A stretch of DNA of 64,000 nt, taken from the NCBI GenBank assembly GCA_004295015.1, contig SHNE01000001.1, positions 62,001 to 126,000 of the forward strand. Direction: 5' to 3'. Of the stretch, positions 37,731 to 46,220 are shown one piece after another (the first letter of the stretch is position 1; each line of letters opens with the position of its first letter). A model generated the notes under the pieces. That model saw nothing but the letters and a program-made list of their open reading frames with translations, did not search any database and was not told the origin of the DNA. The DNA comes from Bacteroidota bacterium. GTDB taxonomy: Bacteria; Bacteroidota; Bacteroidia; AKYH767-A; 2013-40CM-41-45. The position numbers were made by a program, and so were the translations under genes.

Positions 37731-37731
37731 C

Positions 37732-37995
37732 CTAAGAGTACGACTCCTCTCCTTCTTCAATAGCCTCCACTGATTTAATCTCAGGTACCATCCTCAAAAT
37801 CGTTTGCTCGATTCCTGCTTTTAGTGTCATTGCACTCATGCTGCATGAACTGCAGGCACCGAGAAATTTAAGGCGGACAACCATATCATCCGTTATATCA
37901 ACGAGCGTAACGTCTCCTCTATCGGCTTCCAGGTATGGCCGAAGTTGATTCAGGGCATTCTCTACTCGTTCTAAAAGGTTTTTATCCGCTGACAT
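37732..37995 (-). CDS. NifU C-terminal-domain Fe-S protein (Nfu)
   Basis: An 87-residue Nfu-type scaffold protein, the right size for the stand-alone domain. The cluster-binding CxxC is in LGACSSCSMSAMTLKAGIE near residue 51, and the preceding LRPYLEADRGDVTLVDI is characteristic. It carries or delivers Fe-S clusters to client proteins. It sits 24 bp downstream of the Mrp-type ATPase gene, which also handles Fe-S clusters, so the two form a functional operon. Its 3' end abuts the 55-bp repeat array. Confidence 0.93.
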   Translation of the reverse strand: MSADKNLLERVENALNQLRPYLEADRGDVTLVDITDDMVVRLKFLGACSSCSMSAMTLKAGIEQTILRMVPEIKSVEAIEEGEESYS

Positions 37996-38019
37996 CTTTA
38001 TCTTATGAATGCTGTTAAA

Positions 38020-39123
38020 TTAATAGGCACTTGCCTGAACAGGACTTGTAGGCTTCACACTGGCGTTTCTTATTGCTACTTGTCGGATAAGATTATCAGC
38101 CACATCATTGAATGCGTCAGCAATACTTGAATGATCATCGAGGGCAATAGGAATACCAGAATCCCCGCCTTCACGGATACTTTGGACCAATGGAATCTCA
38201 CCAAGAAAAGGAACATTCAATGTCTCTGCAAGTTTCTTACATCCTTCTTTTCCAAAGATGTAATATTTATTCTCAGGAAGTTCGGCTGGTGTGAAATAAC
38301 TCATGTTCTCTACTAATCCGAGCACAGGAACATTTATTGATTCAAGTTGGAACATGTTAATTCCTTTTTTCGCATCAGCCAATGCCACGTGTTGTGGCGT
38401 GCTAACAATGACTGCACCTGTAACAGGAACAGCCGAAACCAAGGTCAGGTGAATATCTCCTGTTCCGGGAGGTAAATCAATCAGCATGTAATCCAGCTCT
38501 CCCCACTCTGCATCGCCAAACAATTGCTGTAAAGCTTTTGAAGCCATAGGTCCTCTCCATGGAATGGCACGATCCGGATCAACAAGCATTCCGATAGACA
38601 ATACCTTCACTCCGTATTTATCAATTGGGAGCATATAGGTTTTTCCATCTTTCTCATTCACGAACAAACGCTCGCCTTCGACACCAAACATGATATGCTG
38701 AGAAGGACCGTAAATATCAGCGTCAATCAAACCTACCTTGGCACCTTTGCTTGCAAGTGCAACAGCAAGATTAGCTGCGACTGTTGATTTACCCACTCCG
38801 CCTTTTCCACTGGCAATGGCAATAATATTTTTTACTCCGGATAATACAGCTCCTCCTTTGCTTCTACCACTTGTCGTTCGCGCCGTCATGTTCACGGTTA
38901 CGTTTGCATTCTCATCAACAAAATGTATGATGGCATTCACACAAGCAGATTGAATCAAGGCTTTTAATGGACATGCCGGTGTTGTTAAGACAACGGTAAA
39001 GCTGACATCAAGGCCATTAACCCGGATATCTTCAATCATATTCAGGGTGATCAGATCCTTTTTCAAATCGGGCTCGATCACATTTTTTAAGGCCTCAACA
39101 ACTTGATCTTTCGTAATGGACAT
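38020..39123 (-). CDS. Mrp/NBP35-family ATP-binding Fe-S carrier protein
   Basis: A 367-residue protein started at 39123 (MSITKDQVVEAL). An N-terminal DUF59/MIP18-like domain (about 1-85, ACPLKALIQSACV) precedes a deviant Walker A P-loop GKGGVGKSTVAANLAVALAS near 102 and IDADIYGPSQHIMFG near 128. The C-terminal CxxC used by some NBP35 proteins is not evident; ENMSYFTPAELPENKYYIFG is in its place, as in other Bacteroidota members. It binds and transfers Fe-S clusters with ATP. A TACCTTTG promoter element lies 19 bp upstream. It is followed by nfu. Confidence 0.93.
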   Translation of the reverse strand: MSITKDQVVEALKNVIEPDLKKDLITLNMIEDIRVNGLDVSFTVVLTTPACPLKALIQSACVNAIIHFVDENANVTVNMTARTTSGRSKGGAVLSGVKNIIAIASGKGGVGKSTVAANLAVALASKGAKVGLIDADIYGPSQHIMFGVEGERLFVNEKDGKTYMLPIDKYGVKVLSIGMLVDPDRAIPWRGPMASKALQQLFGDAEWGELDYMLIDLPPGTGDIHLTLVSAVPVTGAVIVSTPQHVALADAKKGINMFQLESINVPVLGLVENMSYFTPAELPENKYYIFGKEGCKKLAETLNVPFLGEIPLVQSIREGGDSGIPIALDDHSSIADAFNDVADNLIRQVAIRNASVKPTSPVQASAY

Positions 39124-39141
39124 AGTATTTCTATTAAGGCG

Positions 39142-39149
39142 CAAAGGTA
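39142..39149 (-). promoter_or_regulatory. -7 promoter element of the mrp-nfu operon
   Basis: On the minus strand this reads TACCTTTG, matching TAnnTTTG. Transcription would begin near 39135, about 12 bp before the ATG at 39123. Confidence 0.55.
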
Positions 39150-39260
39150 ATGAAAATGGCGGTTTTATCCTTGAAAAGATGGGTCACAAAGCTCAAAATT
39201 CAATAAAATCAGATAGCTGGAAATGACAATCATCAGGGCTCTGAATTTTTCACCGCAGAA

Positions 39261-39617
39261 CTAGTCAAAATCGAGTTCGAGGGACGGATCCCAAAAAAGC
39301 TCCTTAAAGTTGACAACCTGATCCTTCTTAACTTTTACGCCTTCCTTTCTCAGGAGCTCCTCCATATTCTTTGGTCCGGGAAAATGATGCTTGCCGGTGA
39401 GTACTCCGATTCTGTTCACAACGCGGTGAGCCGGTATTTTGGGTTTGACATTGTGCGCACCATTCATTGCCCAGCCTACCATACGCGAAGAGCGCGTGGT
39501 TCCTAAATATTTGGCGATTGCCCCATAAGAAGTGACTCTTCCTTTTGGAATCAAGCGAGCCACGGCATATACCTGCTCAAAAAAAGAATCGAGTTTTTTC
39601 TCTGTATCCTTTTTCAT
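39261..39617 (-). CDS. Alkyltransferase-like protein (ATL), catalytically inactive MGMT homologue
   Basis: A 118-residue protein with the DNA-binding domain of O6-alkylguanine alkyltransferases: GRVTSYGAIAKYLGTTRSSR, VGWAMNGA, then IPAHRVVNRIG near residue 61. In the active-site PCHRV the alkyl-acceptor Cys is Ala, which defines ATL proteins. These bind alkylated guanines without repairing them and pass them to nucleotide excision repair. A true Cys-containing alkyltransferase is encoded at 46221-46721, so both types are present. The gene starts 4 bp after the trmB stop, indicating co-transcription. Confidence 0.9.
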   Translation of the reverse strand: MKKDTEKKLDSFFEQVYAVARLIPKGRVTSYGAIAKYLGTTRSSRMVGWAMNGAHNVKPKIPAHRVVNRIGVLTGKHHFPGPKNMEELLRKEGVKVKKDQVVNFKELFWDPSLELDFD

Positions 39618-39621
39618 CAGT

Positions 39622-40284
39622 TCAAATCCTGTATTGAAGATAACAAATTTTCAATCCTTCCTTCAACCAGATTTTCTCATAGGTGGTTTGTATTGAAAGA
39701 ATATCATCAAGCAGATCAGAAGCATAAACATCATCCGTTTGCTTTAGTATTTCCAGATTCTGTTCGGCAATGACTTCGAGAGTAAAATCATACAATGCCT
39801 TACTGTCAGTTTTCAAATTTATTATTCCCCCCGGTCTCATGAACTGACGATACAAATTCAAAAAGCGCTGTGACGTTAATCGTTTTTGTTCCCTGCTCTT
39901 CAACAAATGTGGGTCAGGAAAAGTGATCCAGATTTCATCCACTTCGTCTTTAGAAAAATAATTTAGAATATTCAATATCTGAATACGGAGGAAGGCGACA
40001 TTTTTGAGGTTTTCTTCAGCCACTGTTTTGGCGCCTCTCCATAACCTTGCGCCTTTCCAATCTATCCCAATAAAGTTTTTCTCCGGAAATTTCTGAGAAA
40101 GATTAATGGTATACTCCCCTCTGCCACAAGCCAGTTCCAACACCAATGCTGCATCCTTTTTGAAAAAAACCCGGTTCCAGTTTCCCTTTAATGAATGGTC
40201 CGAAAGAGGATACCCCTTCCCTTGTTGAATTAGATGGGGGAAAGTATCATTCTCCGCAAATCGCCTGAGTTTAGTTTTTGCCAT
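39622..40284 (-). CDS. trmB: tRNA (guanine-N7)-methyltransferase
   Basis: A 220-residue SAM-dependent enzyme of the TrmB family. The SAM-binding motif LELACGRGEYTINLS is near residue 51, FIGIDWKGARLWRGA near 71, and the family hallmark IWITFPDPHLLKSREQKRL near 120. It makes m7G46 in tRNA. A TATTTTTG promoter element sits just upstream, giving a very short leader. It is followed directly by the ATL gene and is divergent from the glycosyltransferase gene. Confidence 0.94.
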   Translation of the reverse strand: MAKTKLRRFAENDTFPHLIQQGKGYPLSDHSLKGNWNRVFFKKDAALVLELACGRGEYTINLSQKFPEKNFIGIDWKGARLWRGAKTVAEENLKNVAFLRIQILNILNYFSKDEVDEIWITFPDPHLLKSREQKRLTSQRFLNLYRQFMRPGGIINLKTDSKALYDFTLEVIAEQNLEILKQTDDVYASDLLDDILSIQTTYEKIWLKEGLKICYLQYRI

Positions 40285-40297
40285 AATCTTACGAGCA

Positions 40298-40305
40298 CAA
40301 AAATA
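40298..40305 (-). promoter_or_regulatory. -7 promoter element of the trmB-ATL operon
   Basis: On the minus strand this reads TATTTTTG, a match to TAnnTTTG, 14 bp before the trmB ATG, implying a leader of only a few bases. Confidence 0.45.
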
Positions 40306-40363
40306 GAAAAGTTTTTTTCGATTAAAGCTGTTCCTGAAATCAATAATAAATAAGGAGCCGATC

Positions 40364-41536
40364 GTGAATAGACAGATTCCCTTACCTTCGTTGACAATGT
40401 CAGGAATCGCATCAAATCGTGTCTTAGTCGCCCCCTTGAATTGGGGCTTAGGCCATGCAACCCGTTGTGTGCCTATTATTAAAAAACTTCAGGCAGAAGG
40501 GAAAGAAGTTATTCTAACAGCAAGCGGCAGATCAAAAGATTTTCTGAAGAGAGAGTTTCCCGAACTTGAATTTGTAGATTCCCCGCATTTCTCTATCCTT
40601 TACTCAAAAGTTTTTCCAATGTGGATGATAATGCTCCTGCAATCTCCACGAATACTTTGGAATATTTATATAGAGCATAAATGGCTGAATAATTTCCTTG
40701 AGAGAAATGAAATTGATGAGGTCATATCCGACAACAGATATGGATTATGGTCAAACAAGGTTCGATGTGTTTTTATTACACATCAACTGATGATTAAATG
40801 TCCTGGAATGTTCCAGTTTCTTGAACCCCTTTTGCATCGGCTTGTACTTCAGTACGTGAAAAAATATTCTGAATGCTGGATACCTGATATCGATGGAAAA
40901 ATAAATTTATCCGGAGACCTGAGTCACAAATTTAAAATTCCTGAAAACACAAAGTTCATTGGGTTTTTATCCAGGTTTGAATTTTCAAAAGACAAAGCGG
41001 AATTTAAAACCGATGCTAAGAATAAGGACGAGGTCTATTCAATATGCTTCCTACTAAGTGGTCCTGAACCTTTGCGGACAGAGTTGGAGATGCAGATTCG
41101 GGCCATAGAAAAAAATCTTCCCAAAAAATGCCTCCTCATTCAGGGAAAACCTGAAACAACAAATTGGGATCAAACAGGTCAGAATTTAATCGTAGGACCC
41201 CATATTGATGATATGGAACTACAAAACATATTACTTAAGACCCCCTTGATTGTTTGTCGTGCAGGGTATTCGAGTATCATGGATTTAAAAGTATTGGGAA
41301 GATCAGCTTTACTTATACCTACACCGGGACAAACGGAACAAGAATATCTTGCCGAATATCTCAGCGAATCCGGATTATTTGATAAAATGCTACAAGAAAA
41401 TTTCGGAAAAGATTTTATTTCATACCAACAGAATTTTTTCAGTCGGCAGGAACAAAAAAACAACACTTCAATAGCTGAATTAACGGGTATTCAGAATGAT
41501 GGTAGAAGTAGTGATCGTATTGCTCTGATTAAGTGA
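40364..41536 (+). CDS. MurG-like (GT28-type) glycosyltransferase
   Basis: A GT-B fold glycosyltransferase of about 380-390 residues. The N-terminal donor/acceptor loop VLVAPLNWGLGHATRC (about residue 21 from the first ATG) and the C-terminal half with NLIVGPHIDDMELQNILLKT, then IVCRAGYSSIMDLKVLGRSALLIPTPGQTEQ (read here in parts) match the MurG/GT28 pattern. The start is uncertain: an ATG at 40397 (MSGIASNRVLV) fits the domain better than the one at 40364. Acceptor unknown. Its last 57 bp overlap the 3' end of the convergent lipoprotein gene. Confidence 0.82.
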   Translation: MNRQIPLPSLTMSGIASNRVLVAPLNWGLGHATRCVPIIKKLQAEGKEVILTASGRSKDFLKREFPELEFVDSPHFSILYSKVFPMWMIMLLQSPRILWNIYIEHKWLNNFLERNEIDEVISDNRYGLWSNKVRCVFITHQLMIKCPGMFQFLEPLLHRLVLQYVKKYSECWIPDIDGKINLSGDLSHKFKIPENTKFIGFLSRFEFSKDKAEFKTDAKNKDEVYSICFLLSGPEPLRTELEMQIRAIEKNLPKKCLLIQGKPETTNWDQTGQNLIVGPHIDDMELQNILLKTPLIVCRAGYSSIMDLKVLGRSALLIPTPGQTEQEYLAEYLSESGLFDKMLQENFGKDFISYQQNFFSRQEQKNNTSIAELTGIQNDGRSSDRIALIK

Positions 41537-41989
41537 GCGGTCATAGATAAAAATATCGTAGCGAAGGGTGTCCTGAACAAGCGCAACAGGCAAAGCAAAC
41601 TCTCTGCTTATTTCTCCCCGCAAAGCTTTATTCGGTCCTTCAGGAGTAAGATAAGGAATGCGCGCACTCACCGGAGTATCAATAGAATTCCAACTACCAT
41701 TTTTAAGAATAAAAGTCTTGACAATAAAATTATTGAAATATGGACTTGAAGGATCATCGAAGATTGCATCATTACGTCCGGATTCACGGCTGTGATAGCC
41801 GATATCTCCATCTCCATCCGTAAAAGAAACAGTTACAAAGACTTTCTGATCAAATCCTTGTGCATCCTTCTCAGAATAGATGGATTTAAATTCAATGAAT
41901 GGAACGAGAGGAAATTCATCGGGCTTTTTACAGCCGTTGAAGCTCATAGCCAAAAAGAGAACGGCAGGAATGAATGCGAAGTACTTCAT
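41480..41989 (-). CDS. Small secreted lipoprotein of unknown function
   Basis: A 169-residue lipoprotein: the signal ends with lipobox FNGC at about residue 20, followed by KKPDEFPLVPFIEF. The body has a VTVSFTDGDGDIGYHSRES segment, which resembles the Asp-rich calcium-type loops of small Bacteroidota surface lipoproteins. No known domain can be named. The last 19 codons overlap the glycosyltransferase gene on the other strand. It is divergent from the gamma-carbonic anhydrase gene across 60 bp. Confidence 0.8.
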   Translation of the reverse strand: MKYFAFIPAVLFLAMSFNGCKKPDEFPLVPFIEFKSIYSEKDAQGFDQKVFVTVSFTDGDGDIGYHSRESGRNDAIFDDPSSPYFNNFIVKTFILKNGSWNSIDTPVSARIPYLTPEGPNKALRGEISREFALPVALVQDTLRYDIFIYDRSLNQSNTITTSTIILNTR

Positions 41990-42049
41990 GAATTGATTTG
42001 AAAGTTTAAATTTACGAAATATTTAAATCAAACACCTAATAATTCGACA

Positions 42050-42559
42050 ATGGCCTATATTCTACCGGTACAAAAAGCCTTGCCTGCATTTGGCGAGAAT
42101 TGCTTTTTAGCTGAAAATGCAACAATTACAGGCGATGTGATTATGGGAGAATCCTGTAGTGTCTGGTTTAATGCGGTGATTAGAGGGGATGTCAATTCGA
42201 TAAGAATTGGCAACAAAGTAAATATCCAGGACGGGGCGATTGTGCATTGCACCTATCAAAAGGCAGCGACAGAGATTGGAAATAATGTTAACATCGGCCA
42301 TGGAGCCATTGTACATGGATGTACAATTCATGACAATGTGTTAATCGGAATGGGTGCTATTGTGATGGATCATGCCATCGTAGAATCCTTCAGCATAATT
42401 GCAGCAGGCGCCATCGTGCTTGAAAACACACGCATTGAATCAGGATTTATTTATGCAGGAAGCCCGGCGCGAAAATTGAAAGCTATTAGCGAAGAGCAAA
42501 GGAAGCTTCTCGAAGAACTGGCTGATCGATACGTGATGTATTCGGGGTGGTATAAATAA
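42050..42559 (+). CDS. Gamma-carbonic anhydrase family protein
   Basis: A 169-residue left-handed beta-helix protein with hexapeptide repeats (ITGDVIMGES, SVWFNAVIRGDVNSIRIG). The zinc-ligand histidines of the gamma class are present as H66 in VHCTY and H84 and H89 in IGHGAIVHG. It ends with a C-terminal helix that closes the trimer. It may hydrate CO2; many homologues of this YrdA/PaaY type have weak or no measured activity. It is a single-gene unit. Confidence 0.9.
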   Translation: MAYILPVQKALPAFGENCFLAENATITGDVIMGESCSVWFNAVIRGDVNSIRIGNKVNIQDGAIVHCTYQKAATEIGNNVNIGHGAIVHGCTIHDNVLIGMGAIVMDHAIVESFSIIAAGAIVLENTRIESGFIYAGSPARKLKAISEEQRKLLEELADRYVMYSGWYK

Positions 42560-42612
42560 TTATACTAAAATTTACTATACATACCCTGAATATGAAATGC
42601 GGCATTTTTTTA

Positions 42613-42726
42613 CCACGAATGCGCGAATATTTTCGCACTCATTATTGCTTTTCAAATGACTAATATTCTCCGTTAAACCAAGCTTCGGTTAACACGATTA
42701 TAAATTTTTTATTCGTGCATTCGTGG
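42613..42726. repeat. MITE-like element, copy A (CCACGAATGC terminal inverted repeats)
   Basis: A 114-bp segment begins CCACGAATGCGCGAATA and ends with its inverse TATTCGTGCATTCGTGG (one mismatch). An inner GTTAAACC...GGTTAAC hairpin lies near 42673-42693. It occupies most of the gap between the gamma-carbonic anhydrase and murI genes and encodes nothing. A relative is at 46012. Confidence 0.75.
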
Positions 42727-42788
42727 CAAATTTTAACAAAGTTTAAAAGCGAACAACAAATTGTAGCAGAAATTAGTTTCCTAATTTT

Positions 42789-43619
42789 TCAATTCCAAAA
42801 ATCCATCTTCTCTAAATGAATTCTATTGGCAAAAAAGAATCTTGTACTCTCTTCAAAGGACCTGGTAAAATCACTTACATAGAAATGATGCAATGACTTC
42901 TTCTTTCCGGCCAATAGCTTTTCTGTCTTTAAAACATGCTTAACATAATTGGCAACGACTGCCGCAGTATCTACAATTTCAACTTTCCCTTTGTAAAACT
43001 CCACCATCTCAGAACTGATCAGTGGATAATGCGTGCAAGCCGGAATTAAAGTATCTATACCGCTAAGCTTCCGGCTGCTGAGGTAAGAAGCAAGTACAGC
43101 ACGACTGATATTATTCTTGAAAAAACCTTCTTCGATCATAGGCGCCAACAAGGGAGTTGCCAGGCAAGAGACTTTTAAATTCTTTGAGCGTGCATTAATC
43201 TTCTTGGCATAAATATCACTCTTGATGGTACCTTTTGTACCAATTACACCGATCTTTTTATGCTTTTTGTCAGCAATGATATAATCAACTACAGGATCAA
43301 TTACATTGATGACAGGAACAGCGCCACCAACAAAATCCTTCACAGTTTCATAAGCCTGAGCAGATGCTGTATTGCAGGCTATCACAATCATCTTGCAATT
43401 TTGCTTCAACAAAAACTGACTTATACGGATGGCGTAATACTTGATTGAATCAGGAGATTTATCTCCATAGGGTAAATGGGCTGTATCACCAAAATAAACC
43501 AACGATTCATTGGGCAGTACTTTTTGGATAGCATTGGCAATGGTTAGCCCACCGATTCCGGAATCAAAAATACCTATCGGTCGATCTTTAGAACTCAACT
43601 TACTCTTCTGTTTGGACAT
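42789..43619 (-). CDS. murI: Glutamate racemase
   Basis: A 276-residue cofactor-independent racemase. It opens with GIFDSGIGGLTIANAI near residue 17 and has the two catalytic cysteines in VIACNTASA (about 82) and PACTHYPLIS (about 195). It provides D-glutamate for peptidoglycan. With alr at the window start and glmS at 34 kb, it is one of three cell-wall precursor enzymes here. It stands alone on the minus strand. Confidence 0.95.
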   Translation of the reverse strand: MSKQKSKLSSKDRPIGIFDSGIGGLTIANAIQKVLPNESLVYFGDTAHLPYGDKSPDSIKYYAIRISQFLLKQNCKMIVIACNTASAQAYETVKDFVGGAVPVINVIDPVVDYIIADKKHKKIGVIGTKGTIKSDIYAKKINARSKNLKVSCLATPLLAPMIEEGFFKNNISRAVLASYLSSRKLSGIDTLIPACTHYPLISSEMVEFYKGKVEIVDTAAVVANYVKHVLKTEKLLAGKKKSLHHFYVSDFTRSFEESTRFFFANRIHLEKMDFWN

Positions 43620-43698
43620 AAAAGAATTAATAAAAATGATTGTGTCTTAAATCAATGCTCGTAACGATTAAATCTATGCAATATTCTTAATCGGATTA

Positions 43699-44316
43699 TT
43701 ACTTATACATGCTTTTCATTTCTGCCGCTACAAGTGATGCATTTACTTCATTTAATTTTTCAAGTTCAGCAATGATGGCCAGCTTATCCTCCTCATCACG
43801 ATTCTGACTCATCTTCCATTTCCCTTCAACTTTATCCATACTCATTTCAAAACCTACTATTCCTTTCATGTACTTTTCCATCATATCAGCAGGTAGCTTG
43901 TCCATATCAATTGGATTAGTTGCAATCTTTTCATAGCGGTCAACCATGGCTTTCAACTTGGCGTACTGTTCTTCATCATTCAATATGCGCATTCTTCCAT
44001 AAACATGAACTGCTATATAGTTCCAGGTTGGCACATTCACATGATTATACCAGGATGAAGATACGTATGAATGAGGTCCCTGAAAGATGGCAAGGACACT
44101 TTCTCCATTTGAAAAACTCTTCCATTGAGGATTGGCCCTGGAGATATGCCCGGAAAGAATGCTTTCTCCGCTAACCTTTGTTTCCAACTCCAATGGAATA
44201 TGTGTCGCCCATGGCTTTCCATCAAGATGACTAACCAGAGAAGCAAAAGAATGCTCTTCAATAAATTTCGAGATTTCAGAAAAATCGTTGTTGCGGTAGT
44301 ATGCCGGAATAAACAT
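43699..44316 (-). CDS. PaiB-like FMN-binding protein
   Basis: A 205-residue protein started at 44316 (MFIPAYYRNNDFSEI); an ATG 75 bp upstream would add an unrelated leader. The family pattern is clear: FIPAYYR at the start, ASLVSHLDGKPWATHIPLELE near residue 25, GHISRANPQW near 60 and SWYNHVNVPTWNYIAVHVYG near 98. PaiB proteins have a split-barrel flavin-binding fold; the Bacillus member was described as a negative regulator of sporulation and protease genes. Here it may be a general FMN protein. It is divergent from the M23 peptidase gene. Confidence 0.88.
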   Translation of the reverse strand: MFIPAYYRNNDFSEISKFIEEHSFASLVSHLDGKPWATHIPLELETKVSGESILSGHISRANPQWKSFSNGESVLAIFQGPHSYVSSSWYNHVNVPTWNYIAVHVYGRMRILNDEEQYAKLKAMVDRYEKIATNPIDMDKLPADMMEKYMKGIVGFEMSMDKVEGKWKMSQNRDEEDKLAIIAELEKLNEVNASLVAAEMKSMYK

Positions 44317-44501
44317 GTTCCAAAGATATTTTAGCTTTAATAATATTCTGCGTCTACTAAATAAAGTTATGCAAATTAAGCTAAATCCCATTTCCGGCTT
44401 TGCTTTATTTGAAATGGTTAAATTTTAAAGAATCCCAAACCAATAAGCAACCATTTGAGTATAAATGCGTTTCAATAGTGTTCTTCTATAAGTTTATCGA
44501 G

Positions 44502-45920
44502 ATGAAAACAATAAATACCCTCAGTCTTTTTATCCTTTTTGGTATGATAGCGACTAAGTCTGTTGGGACAGACTTCAACAGCAAGTCCGGGAACAATGCA
44601 ACAGAGTATGCGCCTTCCGAAAACAGTGCGACATCACCTTGCATTACTGAGAAGGAGTATTCATTACTTGAAAGCCGGATCCTTGAAAACAAAAAACTCC
44701 TTCAATCAAAAAACATTAACTTATCGAATAGCTCAAACTCCATCACACTTTTAAACTGGCCATTGAGACCTTCTCCTGATTTAACAGACTGCAGCTACTA
44801 CCATATCTCTGCTTATGTTGATCAGAATACTACGTCAGGACTTGTGCAGGATTATAATTGCGGTAGCAACACCTACGACGGACATCGGGGCACTGATATT
44901 TCAATCTGGCCATTTAACTTTTACAAGATGGACAATAATCTTGTTGAAGTCATTGCAGCTGCACCCGGGATTATAATCGATAAACACGATGGAGAGTTTG
45001 ACAGAAATTGTGCTGCCACAACAGTTTCCGCAAATTATGTCTTAATTCAACATGCTGATGGATCTTATGCCTTGTATTGGCATATGAAAAATGGATCCAT
45101 CACAACGAAAGCGATTGGACAGTCGGTTATTGCCGGGGAATATTTAGGAGTTGTTGGAAGCTCCGGCAGTTCATCGGGGCCACATTTACATTTTGAAGTT
45201 TGGAGTGGTTCGACGGTGGCAACACGTGTTGATCCATATTACGGAACTTGCAATTCACTCAATGCATCCTCCTGGTGGACGAGTCAGAAACCGTATAAGG
45301 AAACCGGAATACTAAAAGCTTCGGTGCATACAACCGATGCTGTTTTTCCTGCTTGTCCGGCTACCGAGACAAGTAATGAAAGCACATCCTTTCAAATACC
45401 CTTTCAGGGACCCGGACTATCACCGGGTTATGCAAAATTCTATGCCTTTCTGCGAAATGAAGTCAGTGGATTGAATGCTACATTAACGATTCTAAATCCG
45501 AATGGCTCAAGCTACCTCACATGGAGCTACACAAGCGCAAACGATGCGAAGGTACGCGCATGGGCCTGGTCGAAAGTATTGCCTACGAATCCCGGAACTT
45601 ACACTTTCCGCGTAGTTTACAATGGAGTCACTTGCTCCTCAGATTTTGAGATCACAACATCAACAGGAATACTAAGCAATGGAAATTCCAAGGACCTGAA
45701 AATTTATTCTTCATCATCAAACAGAAAGACAATTTTTGAATTGAAGAATAGCTCCATTCAACAAATAGAACTTTTTAACCTGCTTGGAGAAAAGGTAAAT
45801 CACGTAAATATCAATGAACGGAAAGCAGAGTTGAATTCTCCAACAAGCACCGGAATATATTTCTACAGACTTATTGACGATAAGCAATTGATTTATACCG
45901 GAAAATTATTTTTGGAATAG
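44502..45920 (+). CDS. Secreted M23 metallopeptidase with T9SS sorting domain
   Basis: Started at 44502 (MKTINTLSLFILFGM) because the signal peptide lies there; the longer frame starts at 44400. The 472 residues contain an M23 LytM domain with HRGTD near 126 (first zinc His and Asp), a central YALYWHMKNGS, and GPHLHFEVW near 224 with the HxH pair. An immunoglobulin-like region follows (about 270-380) and the C-terminal 80 residues form a sorting domain (LFNLLGEKVNHV, ending YTGKLFLE). It should cleave peptide cross-links or elastin-like substrates outside the cell after T9SS export. Targets may be other bacteria's walls. Confidence 0.9.
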   Translation: MKTINTLSLFILFGMIATKSVGTDFNSKSGNNATEYAPSENSATSPCITEKEYSLLESRILENKKLLQSKNINLSNSSNSITLLNWPLRPSPDLTDCSYYHISAYVDQNTTSGLVQDYNCGSNTYDGHRGTDISIWPFNFYKMDNNLVEVIAAAPGIIIDKHDGEFDRNCAATTVSANYVLIQHADGSYALYWHMKNGSITTKAIGQSVIAGEYLGVVGSSGSSSGPHLHFEVWSGSTVATRVDPYYGTCNSLNASSWWTSQKPYKETGILKASVHTTDAVFPACPATETSNESTSFQIPFQGPGLSPGYAKFYAFLRNEVSGLNATLTILNPNGSSYLTWSYTSANDAKVRAWAWSKVLPTNPGTYTFRVVYNGVTCSSDFEITTSTGILSNGNSKDLKIYSSSSNRKTIFELKNSSIQQIELFNLLGEKVNHVNINERKAELNSPTSTGIYFYRLIDDKQLIYTGKLFLE

Positions 45921-46011
45921 AACTTTCTGTAATCGTGTTTACTAAATAATTAATTTTTCAATTTATTCCTGTTAAACGTATAGGATAGGTTCTTGCAAAA
46001 AAATTAAATTG

Positions 46012-46121
46012 CCACGAATGCAATACGAATAAAAATTCGTGATTTCAATTTTACTTTTTATTGGAATTGGTTAACTTTTCCGGACATCAAGAATTAAGTG
46101 GGAGGATATTCGCATTCGTGG
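46012..46121. repeat. MITE-like element, copy B (CCACGAATGC terminal inverted repeats)
   Basis: A 110-bp segment begins CCACGAATGCAATACGAAT and ends GGATATTCGCATTCGTGG. The 10-bp ends are perfect inverted repeats shared with copy A at 42613; both also have GGTTAAC inside. It encodes nothing and lies between the M23 gene and ogt. Confidence 0.7.
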
Positions 46122-46220
46122 CTAATTTAATGTAGCCATCAAAACCAGCCCTCAGTTTGAGTGCTTTAATTTTTAAACCTCCTTTTAAACAAACCCAAAT
46201 TGTTCATACCTTCGAGGTTG

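Noticed and set aside
44317..44391. 25-residue N-terminal extension of the PaiB-like protein
   Set aside because: Family members start with M-(Y/F)-(I/V)-P, which is met exactly at 44316.
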